Positions 1 through 10,668 of a DNA stretch of 64,000 nucleotides are shown piece after piece. Position 1 is the first letter of the stretch. Every line of letters begins with the position of its first letter. A model generated the notes under the pieces. The model was not told the DNA's origin. It did not search any database and was given only the letters and a program-made list of their open reading frames with translations. Source of the stretch: Toxoplasma gondii ME49 (lineage: Eukaryota > Apicomplexa > Conoidasida > Eucoccidiorida > Sarcocystidae); the NCBI RefSeq assembly GCF_000006565.2, contig NC_031479.1, positions 4,366,289 to 4,430,288 on the forward strand. Direction: 5' to 3'. The position numbers were made by a program, and so were the translations under genes.

Positions 1-100
1 TCAGACGCCTAAAGCAAGACTTCAGACGCCTAAAGCAAGACTTCAGACGCCTAAAGCAAGACTCCAGACGCCTAAAGCAAGACTCCAGACGCCAAAAGCA
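1..100. repeat. 21-bp tandem repeat at the left edge
   Basis: Four complete copies and a shorter fifth copy of a 21-bp unit (TCAGACGCCTAAAGCAAGAC plus T) run head to tail from the first base. The last two copies begin with C instead of T. The array may extend to the left of the window. No gene is supported on it. Confidence 0.95.
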
Positions 101-1656
101 TTTGATATGGTGGCATTTAAAGACCGTCCTTGAGGAAATGAACAACGTTTGTCCTCACAGAAACACCAACTGCCTGTCTCAGCCGAAGCTGCTCTCTTTG
201 TGCATGGCGTCTGGTGAGGCTTTCGTCGCCGTTCCTGCGATACTCAGAGTATCTGTACGTCTACGTTGCGCCCTCTGTGAGCACCGAACGCTCTGAATCC
301 CTCGACAGCCTGCGCTGGCGCTCGCCACTCCCCCCCTCCGCCACCCTCCTCCAAACGCAGCCGGTTCCCCTGATTTTCAAATTTAACATGTTCCATCTTC
401 CCCACTGCCGCCCAGCTGCCGAGTCTCTGCGAAGCCGGTCCGGCCGGGCTTGCCGCCTCAGAGGCCGACCTCAGAGGGACCAAAAGGGAAAAGCGAGGCA
501 GGGGGAGAAGACTCGCCGACACACTTCCAGAGAAGACAAGAGATATACGAAAGGAAATGGAAGACGATGAAGCGACGACGCTGCGAAGAAAAACGCGCAG
601 ACAAGAAAGCGAAAAGATAGACGCTTACTGGGGCGAGGACGCCTGCAATGAGGAGAGGCTGTGGCTTTTGTTCTATGGGAAGAAGGAGGGCGCAGCGACC
701 TTCGACGTCGAGGAGAGAAGACAGAGAGGACGACATGACAGCCGGCTTTGTTCGTTTCCTCGCCTTTGCACCCTTCCATTGGGTTTCACAGTCTTCCCCC
801 TTTGCAGAGCACGCTGGCGTCGCCGATCTGGAAGCCGACTCTTGAGCCTCGAGCTCGTCGTCAGAGGAAGAACAGTGGAAGTGAAACGACAGAACAGCGA
901 GAGAGAGGCCCTCTGTGGCCTGCATCCAGATATAGATGCCCCCTACTGTACAGCACGCGAGATCAGAAAATCGTGTCCAGGACGCGCCTGAGGAAAAGAA
1001 CATTCCAAAGGAAGAACGGAGTCCAAAGAAAGAAACATCTGCTTGCTTCGCTGTTCCCCACAAGACGTTTGTCGAACACCCACTTATCTATCCATGTACG
1101 TAAACACAATTGTGTCTGTGTCTCAAAGAACGAACAGACATGTACATATATACATACATATATATATATATATGTATACATATGTATGTATACATATGTA
1201 TATCTATGTTTTTATATAAGAATGTTTGAACATATCTACGTCTCTATCTGCACAGGTTTCATTGTCAGGTCTTAGCACGATCGTCGTGACGTTCGCCACT
1301 TGCGTTTTGGTCGGCAGCGCATCTCCAGAGCGCGCTCGCGTAGCCCTGTGGATCCGCTGTGTTTCTTTGTCGCTGTGAAGCCAGCTGAGGTTTCCTTCTG
1401 TTTCGCCCCGTGACCCACTGTCGACTGGAAAAGACCTTTACAGCAACCAATTGAAACATGAAAGACCCTTTGACGCAAAACGTTCGTTTTCCCTTTAGCT
1501 GTCACGAAACACGACGACAGAAACAGTGGAGTAGAGAAAAAAAACTCTGCACCAATCCAGGAGGCACGCTGCGTCCCGAATCCACTCGCGGTGACTCCAG
1601 AAACCCAGCGAAAGCGAGGAAAGAAAGAGACGGGTCATCCCGCTCTTGAACCGGTG
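101..1656. other. Stretch without a supported gene
   Basis: Only short or mutually overlapping open frames occur here, none resembling a known family. It contains a (TA)n-rich tract near 1144-1218. It could hold 3' exons or the 3' UTR of the minus-strand RIC1-like gene, but I could not identify them. Confidence 0.5.
1144..1218. repeat. TA/TATG microsatellite tract
   Basis: Alternating TA with interspersed TATG and TACA steps, typical of coccidian intergenic and intronic DNA. Confidence 0.85.
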
Positions 1657-1938
1657 TCACACACCAGTACCGATGCGCCCGGCGTATTCCGTACAGCCTC
1701 CGATTAGGAAGCAAAGGACGAACGCGGAAGCGACTGGATTGTCCAAGAGGCAACGTTGTACATTTGCGGAGAGTGATGCAGTTAACACGATGGTCATGAA
1801 GGCCGACCTGTTGCGTGGTTTGAACGTTTTCGCCAGCGCCTTTGCGTCTCCAACTCTCGTCTCTGAAAGCTCCTTTGCATGCATGTACACTGCCCCTGCG
1901 TTTTTTGGTGGCTCCACGTCGCCTGGCTGAGCGTCCAT
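1657..1938 (-). CDS. Possible small single-membrane-span protein
   Basis: A 93-codon minus-strand frame starting at 1938. The N-terminal half is polar (Pro, Glu, Lys), followed by a basic patch KTFKPRNR and then a hydrophobic C-terminal segment (VASAFVLCFLIGG) that could be one membrane helix, ending EYAGRIGTGV. I recognise no family. The composition is less biased than the Arg/Ser-rich shadow frames around it, which is the main reason to list it. It lies downstream of the minus-strand RIC1-like gene and could be an independent small gene, an exon of something larger, or chance. Transcript evidence would decide. Confidence 0.25.
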   Translation of the reverse strand: MDAQPGDVEPPKNAGAVYMHAKELSETRVGDAKALAKTFKPRNRSAFMTIVLTASLSANVQRCLLDNPVASAFVLCFLIGGCTEYAGRIGTGV

Positions 1939-2719
1939 CTCTGCTCTCCCTCAGCTTCTTCCGCAGCGTCGCTCTCTGCCTGCTCCCTGTCGTCCAGCTG
2001 CGGAACACCGCGGTTCTCCTGCGCCACCGCTGCTCCGCGTCTGCGCTCCTCTGTCGCGCCGTCTCTCCCCACAGGGTCAACTGTCCCCGCCCAGTGCGGC
2101 CTCTCTGTCTCAGGCGCGCGCGAGCGCCCAGAAGAAGGCGAAGGGAGACGGGAGTTCGACGGCGAGGAAGAACTCCTCAGGGGATCCGCGACCGACGCGA
2201 GAGAGGCAGAAGGAGACACTGCCTTTCTTTGGCACAAGGAGAGGAGAGGCGGGTGAGACGGAAGAGGCGCGAAGGGAGAACAGACAGCGTCCCCAAAAGC
2301 CGTTGCGCTGTTAAGAGGCCTCGCCACGAACAGGTCTCCACATCTGCGAAAAAAGGGAGGGAGGCGGAGAAGCCTTTGGTGAAGGTAAACGCGAAAGGTA
2401 GGCATACAACAGGTGAGAAGTACGCAGTGTTGGTTCAGGTGGAGTTGCCGGACCATCTCGATCTCGACTTGCAAAGCATATTCCGTTTAAAAAGTGACGA
2501 GACAAGACGACGCACTTGAAACCCAACCACACACAGACGCTCGAAAAGGAGTTGAGGTCCTCACTTGGAGAAAAACTGTGAAGCGTGATCTACAAACAAG
2601 CGAAGAAGGAATGGAGTTCTCGCCACACATGCACGGTTAGGATGGAACGCGAGAGGAAAACTGCGGAGAACGAGCAGGTGGGCACCCGTGGAAAAGAGAG
2701 CAAACTCCAGAGGAAAAAC
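1939..2719. other. Stretch without a supported gene
   Basis: Arg/Ser-rich frames overlap on both strands and none looks like a conserved protein. It may contain the 3' end of the RIC1-like transcription unit. Confidence 0.45.
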
Positions 2720-5700
2720 CTAGTTGGGACTGAGAACGAGACTCAACTGCACGGGGAAAGAAGCCGCGACTCTCGTGCGGCTAAGGCAGCGAGGAAGAGC
2801 GACGAGCGGCGAGTGCAACGAACACAGAGCGAGAGAAGAAGTGACCTGCGATTCGACTGACAAAGACAAAGGAGACAGAAATGTCATATTTCGCAAAGAA
2901 GACGCGTCTTGTCTCCTTTCAATTGAAAAATACCTCTGTGTTTTTATTCGTCGACGTCGCTGGCTGAAGACGAGGAAAGAATCTGCTGAGTCGTCTGGTC
3001 CTGTTTCTTCTCGATCTCCAGAGACGCCTTGCAGGCTGCCTTCCGTCCAGGCACCCGAACTCGCGGCCTCTGCTACTTTTTCAGAAGTCTTCCTGGGCGT
3101 CTCAGCTGAAGCCAGAGAGTTCCGGCGACTGTCCGCCTGTTCGCCAGGAGACACAGTTTGACTTTCTTCGTCTTCCACCGTCTTCGGATCGTCGCCGCGT
3201 TCCTCAAAAAACCTGCCTCGTCTGTCGCTCGGAACACAGGCCTCGCTCTCACCTTCCTTCCTCCTGTTTCCCTTTTCCTTCTTCTTTTTCTCCTTCGCAG
3301 TGGCCAGAGACGGAAAGGAACTCGGAAGATGGTTGTGCGGGCGCGTGTGGGTGAACTGCGGCAGATGCTGGGGAGTGTACGTACAGGTGAATCGATTCAG
3401 AGGCTGAGGCAGAATCGAGGAAGGAAACTGGGGAACAGACGCTGTGCGGGGGAGAGGCGACAAGGAAGAACGAGGGAGAGAAGCAGCCAGGGAACTCTGT
3501 ACCACGCGAGCATCCTCAGCGTCGTCTCCTGAGACAGGAGGGCGATGTCCATTTGACGGTGCTTTTCCTGTTTCTCGGGAACCGCGAAAAGAGAACCCCA
3601 CCGCGTCTCTGCATGCATCGACCAGGACGGCTGCCGCATGAGCGTTCTGCGTTTTTTCGTCTTTGTTCGTCGGGACAGAAAGAGTTGCCGTTTGTTCTTC
3701 TCTGTCTGCGTCTTTTACAGGCGCAGCCTCGAGTCGAGAAACTGCTTCCACTTCGCTCTTTGCAGATCGGTCTCGGACTCGCCGTCCATCCTCACTCGGA
3801 TCTGTTCTCGCGATGCACCCCCAATCCCTCCTGTCCCTCAACCGCCACGAACAAGAGACACAGAGACACCGCCGGTCTTTTTCTCCATCTCGTCGCGTCC
3901 GCATCTCGCCTTCGTTTGTGGCTTCTCTGATGAGCGTGCGTAGCCCAGGGAGACAGAAACCAGGTGGTGCATGCAGCGGTGTAAACACAGTGAGCTGCGC
4001 CGGCGAATCCATCCAGAGGGAGGTGACTCCGCATGCGAGGGTCTCGCTCTGCATGGCGACGTACTGAGGAATCAGGTACAGCGAAGAAGACGGCGAAGAC
4101 GAGGCTGTTGGTGAGGAGCTTCGTTGAGGAAAAACATTGATTTCTTTGTCTGTCGCAGGTCCGCTTGTCTTCTGGATGGCCCGTGATTCTCCGACGTCCA
4201 GGCCGTTGCGCCGACCGTCAACCGGTGCCTCCTTCTCGGTCGCCCTCTGGGCAGCAGGTCCTGTGTTTTCGTTTGAGGCCTGTTGGGGATTCCTGCCTTC
4301 TTCCTTGAAAGGACCTCGCTTCGCTCTGCGCGCCAGCGCCTCGCAGGCGTCTCGCGGAAAGAGTCGGAGAGCTGTGACGTCTCCGGCAGCGTGGTGCACA
4401 ACGAGGAGAGAAGGCGAGGCGAAGCGAATTTGGAGCGGATGGTCGACCCAACAGGCAGAGACATCGACTTGCCAAAGAGCAACGACGTCGAACGCACAGA
4501 CGGGGAGAGAAGCCGAGAAGGCAGAGCCGACAAGCAGCGAAGGGGCGCCTCGAGGAGAGTGGAGACTGCATGCTGGACGGGAGTCGGCCAGAGACGCGGC
4601 TGGCAACCAGGACGAGACGGACGCCGGTCGAGAGACAGACGAGGCCTGAGGCTGAGAGACAGTTCGGTGAAGTGAAGAGTACGACGGAGGGTCAGGCGAG
4701 ACGGACGAGGCGCCACTCCCAGAGACTGCATGCAACTGATAGCTGGTGATCAAATGCAGAGCGTCGTAGACTGCAAGCACGGGATTTCCAGTCCACGGCT
4801 GGAAGGCAGAAAGCGCAGTCGAACTCGAATCTGGATCGCGATTTGAGAGGTTTCGACACAAGAAACATGTGCGAACTCTCATCTTTTTTGTCTCATGAAC
4901 CGACCCTGGATGCACTCCGTGACAGGATCCCCTCGCATTTTCGGTGTCGCCTGTCTCTCCTGCGTCGTTTGTTCTCGCTGCCGCTCCGTCTCGCTGGCTC
5001 AAACTTCTGCAACGACAGCACTGTCTTCGGATCCCTGTCTCTTGCTCGCGTCCACCGCCTCCAGTCGACGGCCTCGGACCTGCTGCATGCAGTCCCGGCC
5101 CACGGACATGCAGACCTAATTTCTGTCGATCCGACAAGACCGCCGTGCGCAGAGGCCTCGCAGGAAGCGACCGAACAGCTGCGATGCAATTCTCCAGAGC
5201 CAGGCGACCTCGGGCGTCGAAAAACAACAGCGCATACCCTGTCCTCGGGACGCGTCTTCCCATGAGGGAGACAGGCCGTCGATCTTCAGACTCTTGTTTT
5301 TTCTCTCCCACACCACTGTCGGCAGCGGAAAACATCGCCTTGTGACTGTCGCCCGTCGCCGCCTCACGCGCCTCGCCGCCGTACGCTGCAGCTTCCTCCT
5401 GCAGCTCCAGAGCCTCCACTCTCTCTAAAACTCTCTCCCAACTCTCCCGCTCCTGCAACGCGAGGCCAGGAAGCTGTCGCGAGACAGCTATTGGAGTGGT
5501 TGACACGCGACGCTCGAGAGTCACTTCCGCTGCATGCGCAGTTCCTCGAGGGCCTCGCCAGACAGGCAACGGCGCAACTGCAGGGACTCCTGACCCAGGG
5601 GAGGAGACCGAGGGGAAGGAGCGCCTGCCGTCGAGATCCGCCAGGCTGCGCTCGTCGATCAGCCAAGTCGCGTTCGAGTCCTGGGGAGGCGCCTGCGCCG

Positions 5701-8700
5701 CGCGAGCCTGTTGGCTCGGAAACAGGCTCCGCAGGAGTCCAGAAGACGCAGAGAGACTGTTGACGGGGAGAGGCGCGAGGGCCGCGAGGGCCGAGTCTGC
5801 AGGCGAAGCATCGGGGTCGAACGTTCGAATGGAGATGAAGAAAATCGAGGAGTCGTACCAGCCCAGGGGCAGGAGGCTGGTGGGGAGTTGCCGCTCCTGC
5901 TGCTCGTCCCCCACGAGTCGCCACTTCCTCTGGGAGAGCGAAAAAACTGCGAAGCCGCGACGGCCGCAGACCAGCAAGGTGTCTCCGTTCGGAGACAAAG
6001 ACGCCTGGCGAATGGGCCAGTTCGGAGACAGATACGCTGGCGGCGGTAGAGGAATCCGCGACCACGAAAGCGAAGAAGGTACGTGCGGCGCCGACGCCCA
6101 CACCAAGAGACACGAAGCACCAATCAAGATTCTGCAAACAAAAAACACAGGGACTGAAAAACTGTTAGTCATGGTAGTGTGGGTGCTTGGGATCCTTCAA
6201 TCAAGGACGCATAGCTCCCAAATTACACAAAAGAAACACACAAAACTCAGAACAATCTATAAATATATATATATATATATATGGATTGGCATGCAGACAC
6301 AGGTATACGTACATACCCAAAAACACACACACATCCATATAGTGGAATGAGGACTGTGGTCGATTCGGAGATTCTCTCAAGAGGCCTGACAGCTGTGCTG
6401 AGTTGCTTGGCTTCGTTTGCTCTTCGTTCTCCCCTCGAGGTCACAGACGCTTGTTTCGCCTGTGGGGGGGGACAACCGTGGAAACACAAGAAGATTTTCT
6501 CTTTCTTGCTCGAGCTTACCTGTCGCCGGTGTCGCTGGCTGCGCGACTGCCTGCAGTGTCCACGGTGTTCGTCGCCACACCTAGCCAAGCGCTCCGGAAG
6601 ACAGGGAACTCGAAAATACTCGATACTGCATGCGCTGCTGCAGTCACTTCCCTTCTGCGTCCGTCTTCGCTTTCGCTTCTCTTTCTCAAAGGGCGTCGAC
6701 CATCACGCTGGCGTTGCACCAAATCTCCCGCCTCTCCCGCCTCCAGCGTCGAGCGCTGACTCTGTCTCCTGTCTCCTGCTCTCGCTGCATCGTCAGCGTC
6801 CTCGCTTGAACTGTCTCCGCGATTCCCCGAGACCGAGGGAGACAGCAAGGCCGAGTCGAAGCTCGCTCTGCGCCTGTACGGCCTCTCCACTCGCCCCGCT
6901 TCTCCCAGGTGTCTCCGGGCGTCCTGGACGACCATCAGGCCCAGCCCCAGCCCGGTCCAAGCGCATGTGGGGGGTCTCGTCGCCGGTGGAATCGGCGGCA
7001 TTTGTTTGCGCAGCTGCAAGGCGACTCGGCCTCCCAGAGTTCTCGACACAGTCCCCGTTGAGTCTCGAGAAGAGAGACTCTCGATGCTGAGTCTCTCGCG
7101 GCTCTCTGGACGCGGAGAGAAGCAAATCCCGTCCCCTGCCAGGTTGAGGTGTCTCCTCCCAGCCCGGCAGTCGCCTTCAGACGAAGCGGACGAAGGCTGC
7201 GTCTCTCGGGGAAGAGCCTCGCCTCCCGCACGCATGCAGAGCTCTTCGCGAGGCGGAAACGGACAAAACAGAAGGCGGCCTGTGTAGGAGAAGACCGCAA
7301 CTGGGGATGGAACTCGAGACGGAGACAGGCCTGTCTCTTTTGCCCCGCTGCCTTGGGAGCCCCACCTCACCACGAGTGCGAGACCATCGTCCGACCAAAC
7401 GACGGTTTCCACAGGCGGTCCTTCCGCCTCGTCTTGCTTGTGCCAACGGCGACGTCTGTGTGCATACGGCGAGCAAGAAAGCGAGGGTGAAGAAGAACGA
7501 GAAGAGCGTGGAGACATCGGCGCCGAAGGAGACCTCGCGGAAGGCGAGGTCGATCCACGCGGTGATTTCGGTTCTCCAAGCTCACGCTCACCTCTTTTTC
7601 TCCTCCTCGCCTCTCTGCCTTCTTGCCTTTCTCTTTGTTCGTTGTGGGTCAGCGACATCTCGCCCTCCGGCTCGTCAGGACCTAGAGCCGACGCGTCTCT
7701 GAGACTCAGGCGGCGCAGGAGACGCAGGGGATACCTAGGACCTCGAGTGGCTCCGCGGGCCGATCTCCACTCCACTTCCCGACGGGACCGTTGGGCTCCA
7801 TCGCCCCCGCAGTCTCCGTCCTCCAGGCCTGCCTCTGGGGCTCGACCTGCGCGGGGCGACTGCCGAGGTGAGGAGACACCGGCAGGAGACGGTCCCCAAG
7901 TGGAGGCATGCGAAAAATCGAGTGAGTAAATCTCCACTTCTCCCGTTGACAGACCGACAGCTAGGCGGCTCCTCTCGGAGGTGAAGGCGCAACAAACGAC
8001 GTATCTCTCGCGAACCAAGAGACCGATGGGCGAACTGTTTTCTCTCTCGGGGGATCGGCCGCGCCTCGGCCCAGAGAGCAGCGGTCCATCCCAGCTGAGA
8101 AGAAAAAGGCGACCCTGTGTAGTGACAACTCCCAGAAGACTCAGGCGCAGATCCAAAGCAATCTGAGCAATGCCCTCCGACAGAGACGTCACGACGCCTT
8201 GCAAACGTCGCGCCTCTTCAACATTCGCCTCTCCTCCAGCGGGTCCGGACGACTCCAGAAGGCGTCCATCGTCCTGTGTGGGCTCGAAGAACGAAGCGGA
8301 AATCGAAGAGAGAGAAGAGGAGAGAGAAGACGAAAGTGGAGACGAAACAGACGAGGAGAGAGACGTCTTTGGCTGGGTGTGTGGCTGGGGAGAGTACGTC
8401 TCGTCTCGGGCGTCTTCCCTGGTCCTCAAACGAGAAAACATCGCCGGTGGTTGCGACCTTTCATGGCCTAGCAGAGCACGCAGGGTGCGAACGAGAGACG
8501 GAGATTGTTCCGCGAGCGCCTCTTTCTCTGCGACTTCCCTCCCATTTCTTTCTCGCCCCTCCTCTTCTTCTCCGCCATGCCTTGCTGGCTTGTCACTCTC
8601 GCCGCCATTAACGGCCTCCGAGTCCACAGAGCGCTCGCTGCCGGCTCGCGACAGCCGAGAGTCCTCACTGACGCGCCGCAGAAATTCCTCCAAGTGGCGG

Positions 8701-10304
8701 TGGGCCTGTTGGGCAGCGCGAGCGTCCTGCAAGGCCTCGTCGGGCAAATCCGGAAGAAGAACGACGTCCTCGGGATGCTGCTCTTGCCAGCGAATAACTT
8801 CTTGTACGCTTTCGTGACCCATCGGAGAGAAGAGGCACCGTCCGCAAGTCGCCCGCGCGTCAAACGCCTCTGAGGAGACAGACGGTGAAGATGCGCGCAG
8901 CGACGGAGAGCCAGCGAAACAGGAGACATATCGGTCACTTTTCGAGTTCTCCGAACGCTCCACAGTCTCCACGAGTCGCGCCTCGCAATCCGATCCCCGT
9001 CCTTCGGCAGTTCTCACATTCCCTCCCCGTTTGTCGTCTTCTTGTTCGCTCTCTGTTTCTTCTCGCTTGTCTACATCGTCTCGTACATGGCCTCGGGTGT
9101 CCGTGGAAGAGCTGGTTTGCGAGAGAGGGAGGAAGTCCGACAGGTAGAGAACGGCGTTTACAGTCTTGACGGCATCAAGAGGGAGAAAGAGGAGCGCGGG
9201 CTGTCGAGAGCAGCCAACAACGAGGTGAGAAGCCGAGCACGCAGAGGCACTGCCTCTGACAGGGAGACTGAGGACGGCGTGGAGATGGAGCTCCAGCGAC
9301 CGGAGAGACGCTGGCCTGTGTTGCAGGAGAAGCGACGGAGTCGACAAAGCCGCTGCGACTGTCGCTGGGGTAAACGTCCCTCCTCCACTCAAGCCGCGCT
9401 TCGTTCCTAAAGGCGCAGGCCCCGGTAGTCCCCGCCCGTCGGAGCCTGTCGCGAACAAGAAGGCGTCGTCCTCGTCTTCGGACTCGTCTTCGCTCTGGCC
9501 CGAGGTGAACGACCCATCTGCATCAAAGAGACAAGGCGGAAAGAGAGAAGGACTCGACGCTCGGCTTCTCAACCTCGTCTCCAAACGCATGCACGCTTCT
9601 CTCTCCCCGAATCCCTTTTTCTTCCGTTCTTCCTCGCCCCTGTTCTCGCCACCGTTCTCGCGTTTGTTCTCGCGCTTGTTCTCTCCGTCGGACTCCTGAG
9701 GCCGCGAGCGACTCTCGTCGCGGGAGACGTCTCCATTGAGAGCATGGGCGTCAGAGTTCGAGGTTTCTTCTCTCTCGCTTTCGCGTCTTTTCCTCGCCTT
9801 CACTTGACCAGGGAAACCGACGGTGTAGACGCAGACGGTGGCCTGTGGATAGCACGTGACGAAGATTCTATAGAAAGGCGTTCGGGCACCGGACGCGGCC
9901 GCGAGGCGGTTCACCTCGCTCTCCCGCCGGCGAGAGAGAGGGTCGCAAAGCTCCCAGCTGGCGGCGAGGTGACTGCCGAGATGGAAGGTGTGGGGAGGCC
10001 TGGGGAAGGAAGCGAGGAGAACGCGGTGTTGCAGGTTGCTGAAGAGAAGAAGTCGAAGCGGCTGAACAACGAGGAGCAACGTGCGGCATGGAGACAGAGA
10101 AAAGGACGCAGACGGAAGACGCGAAACAGTCTCCGCCGAGGGAGACGGAAGAGAAGACGAGCGAACAGAGGACGAAGGCCGACGGCTGGAAGTCGAGGAA
10201 GCGGACTCGCGGTCGTCAGGCGAGAGAGAGACAGGCGGCACTCCCGCAGCTGGAAAAGGAGGCGGGAGACGGAGACTCGACGGCTGACCGAAAGAGGTTA
10301 TCAT
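2720..10304 (-). CDS. RIC1: RIC1-like protein, Rab6/Ypt6 exchange-factor subunit
   Basis: RIC1 pairs with RGP1 to form the guanine-nucleotide exchange factor for Rab6/Ypt6 at the Golgi. The first exon (6520-10304, start MITSFGQP) carries the beta-propeller-like N-terminus. It shows strands such as SPCRTLLLVVQPLRLLLFSN, the FHLGSHLAASWE segment, and VVTTQGRLFLLSWDG followed by SRLAVGLSTGEVEIYSLD. A donor GTAAGC at 6519 and an acceptor at 6132 (intron 6132-6519) rejoin GDR to ILIGASCLLVW in phase. The second exon then has the best family match, LSPNWPIRQASLSPNGD and GRRGFAVFSLSQRKWRLVGD, which correspond to the NWPIR and GLAHYS..KWKLFG segments of RIC1. Long Ser/Arg/Glu inserts break the core. 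An additional intron probably ends at 4798 (strong CAG acceptor before PWTGNPVLAVYD). The C-terminal RIC1 solenoid was not found; the frame simply runs open to 2720, so the 3' boundary is uncertain. Confidence 0.72.
6261..6282. repeat. (TA)n microsatellite in the RIC1-like intron
   Basis: About eleven TA units inside the 6132-6519 intron. Confidence 0.9.
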
Positions 10305-10668
10305 CTTCGACAGTGTGGGGCAAGCAGGACGGTGAAGAAGAGGGCAGAAACTCGAGGAGAGTATCGAGAAACCGGCGGAGGAGCAAGATGCGGAGAACCT
10401 CCACGGACGGGTGAAACAAGAGGTGAAGAAGCGACAGACAAGTCAGCGACAAACGAGGGAGATCCTCGAAAGTGTGTACGAACTGCCGGCCTGAGACGGC
10501 TCGAAACAAAGGATCGGAAAGAAGAACAAGACACACGCCGATAAAACCAGGGAGAACGACACAGGCGTCGATGTAAGAGAGAAGAAAGAACGTATCCCGT
10601 TCACGAGACGCGGAGTCAATGCGCGTGTAGCCGTCAAGAACAGGCAAGCCCCCGTTGCGAGCGCCTTC
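10305..10668. other. Spacer between two tandem minus-strand genes
   Basis: Lies between the stop of the twin-CX9C gene and the start of the RIC1-like gene. It must hold the 3' UTR of the former and the promoter and 5' UTR of the latter. No conserved frame was seen. Confidence 0.5.

Noticed and set aside
1842..2519. Plus-strand frame ending with a moderately protein-like segment (EKYAVLVQVELPDHLDLDLQ)
   Set aside because: The rest is Arg-rich shadow sequence, and no second exon or family match supports it.
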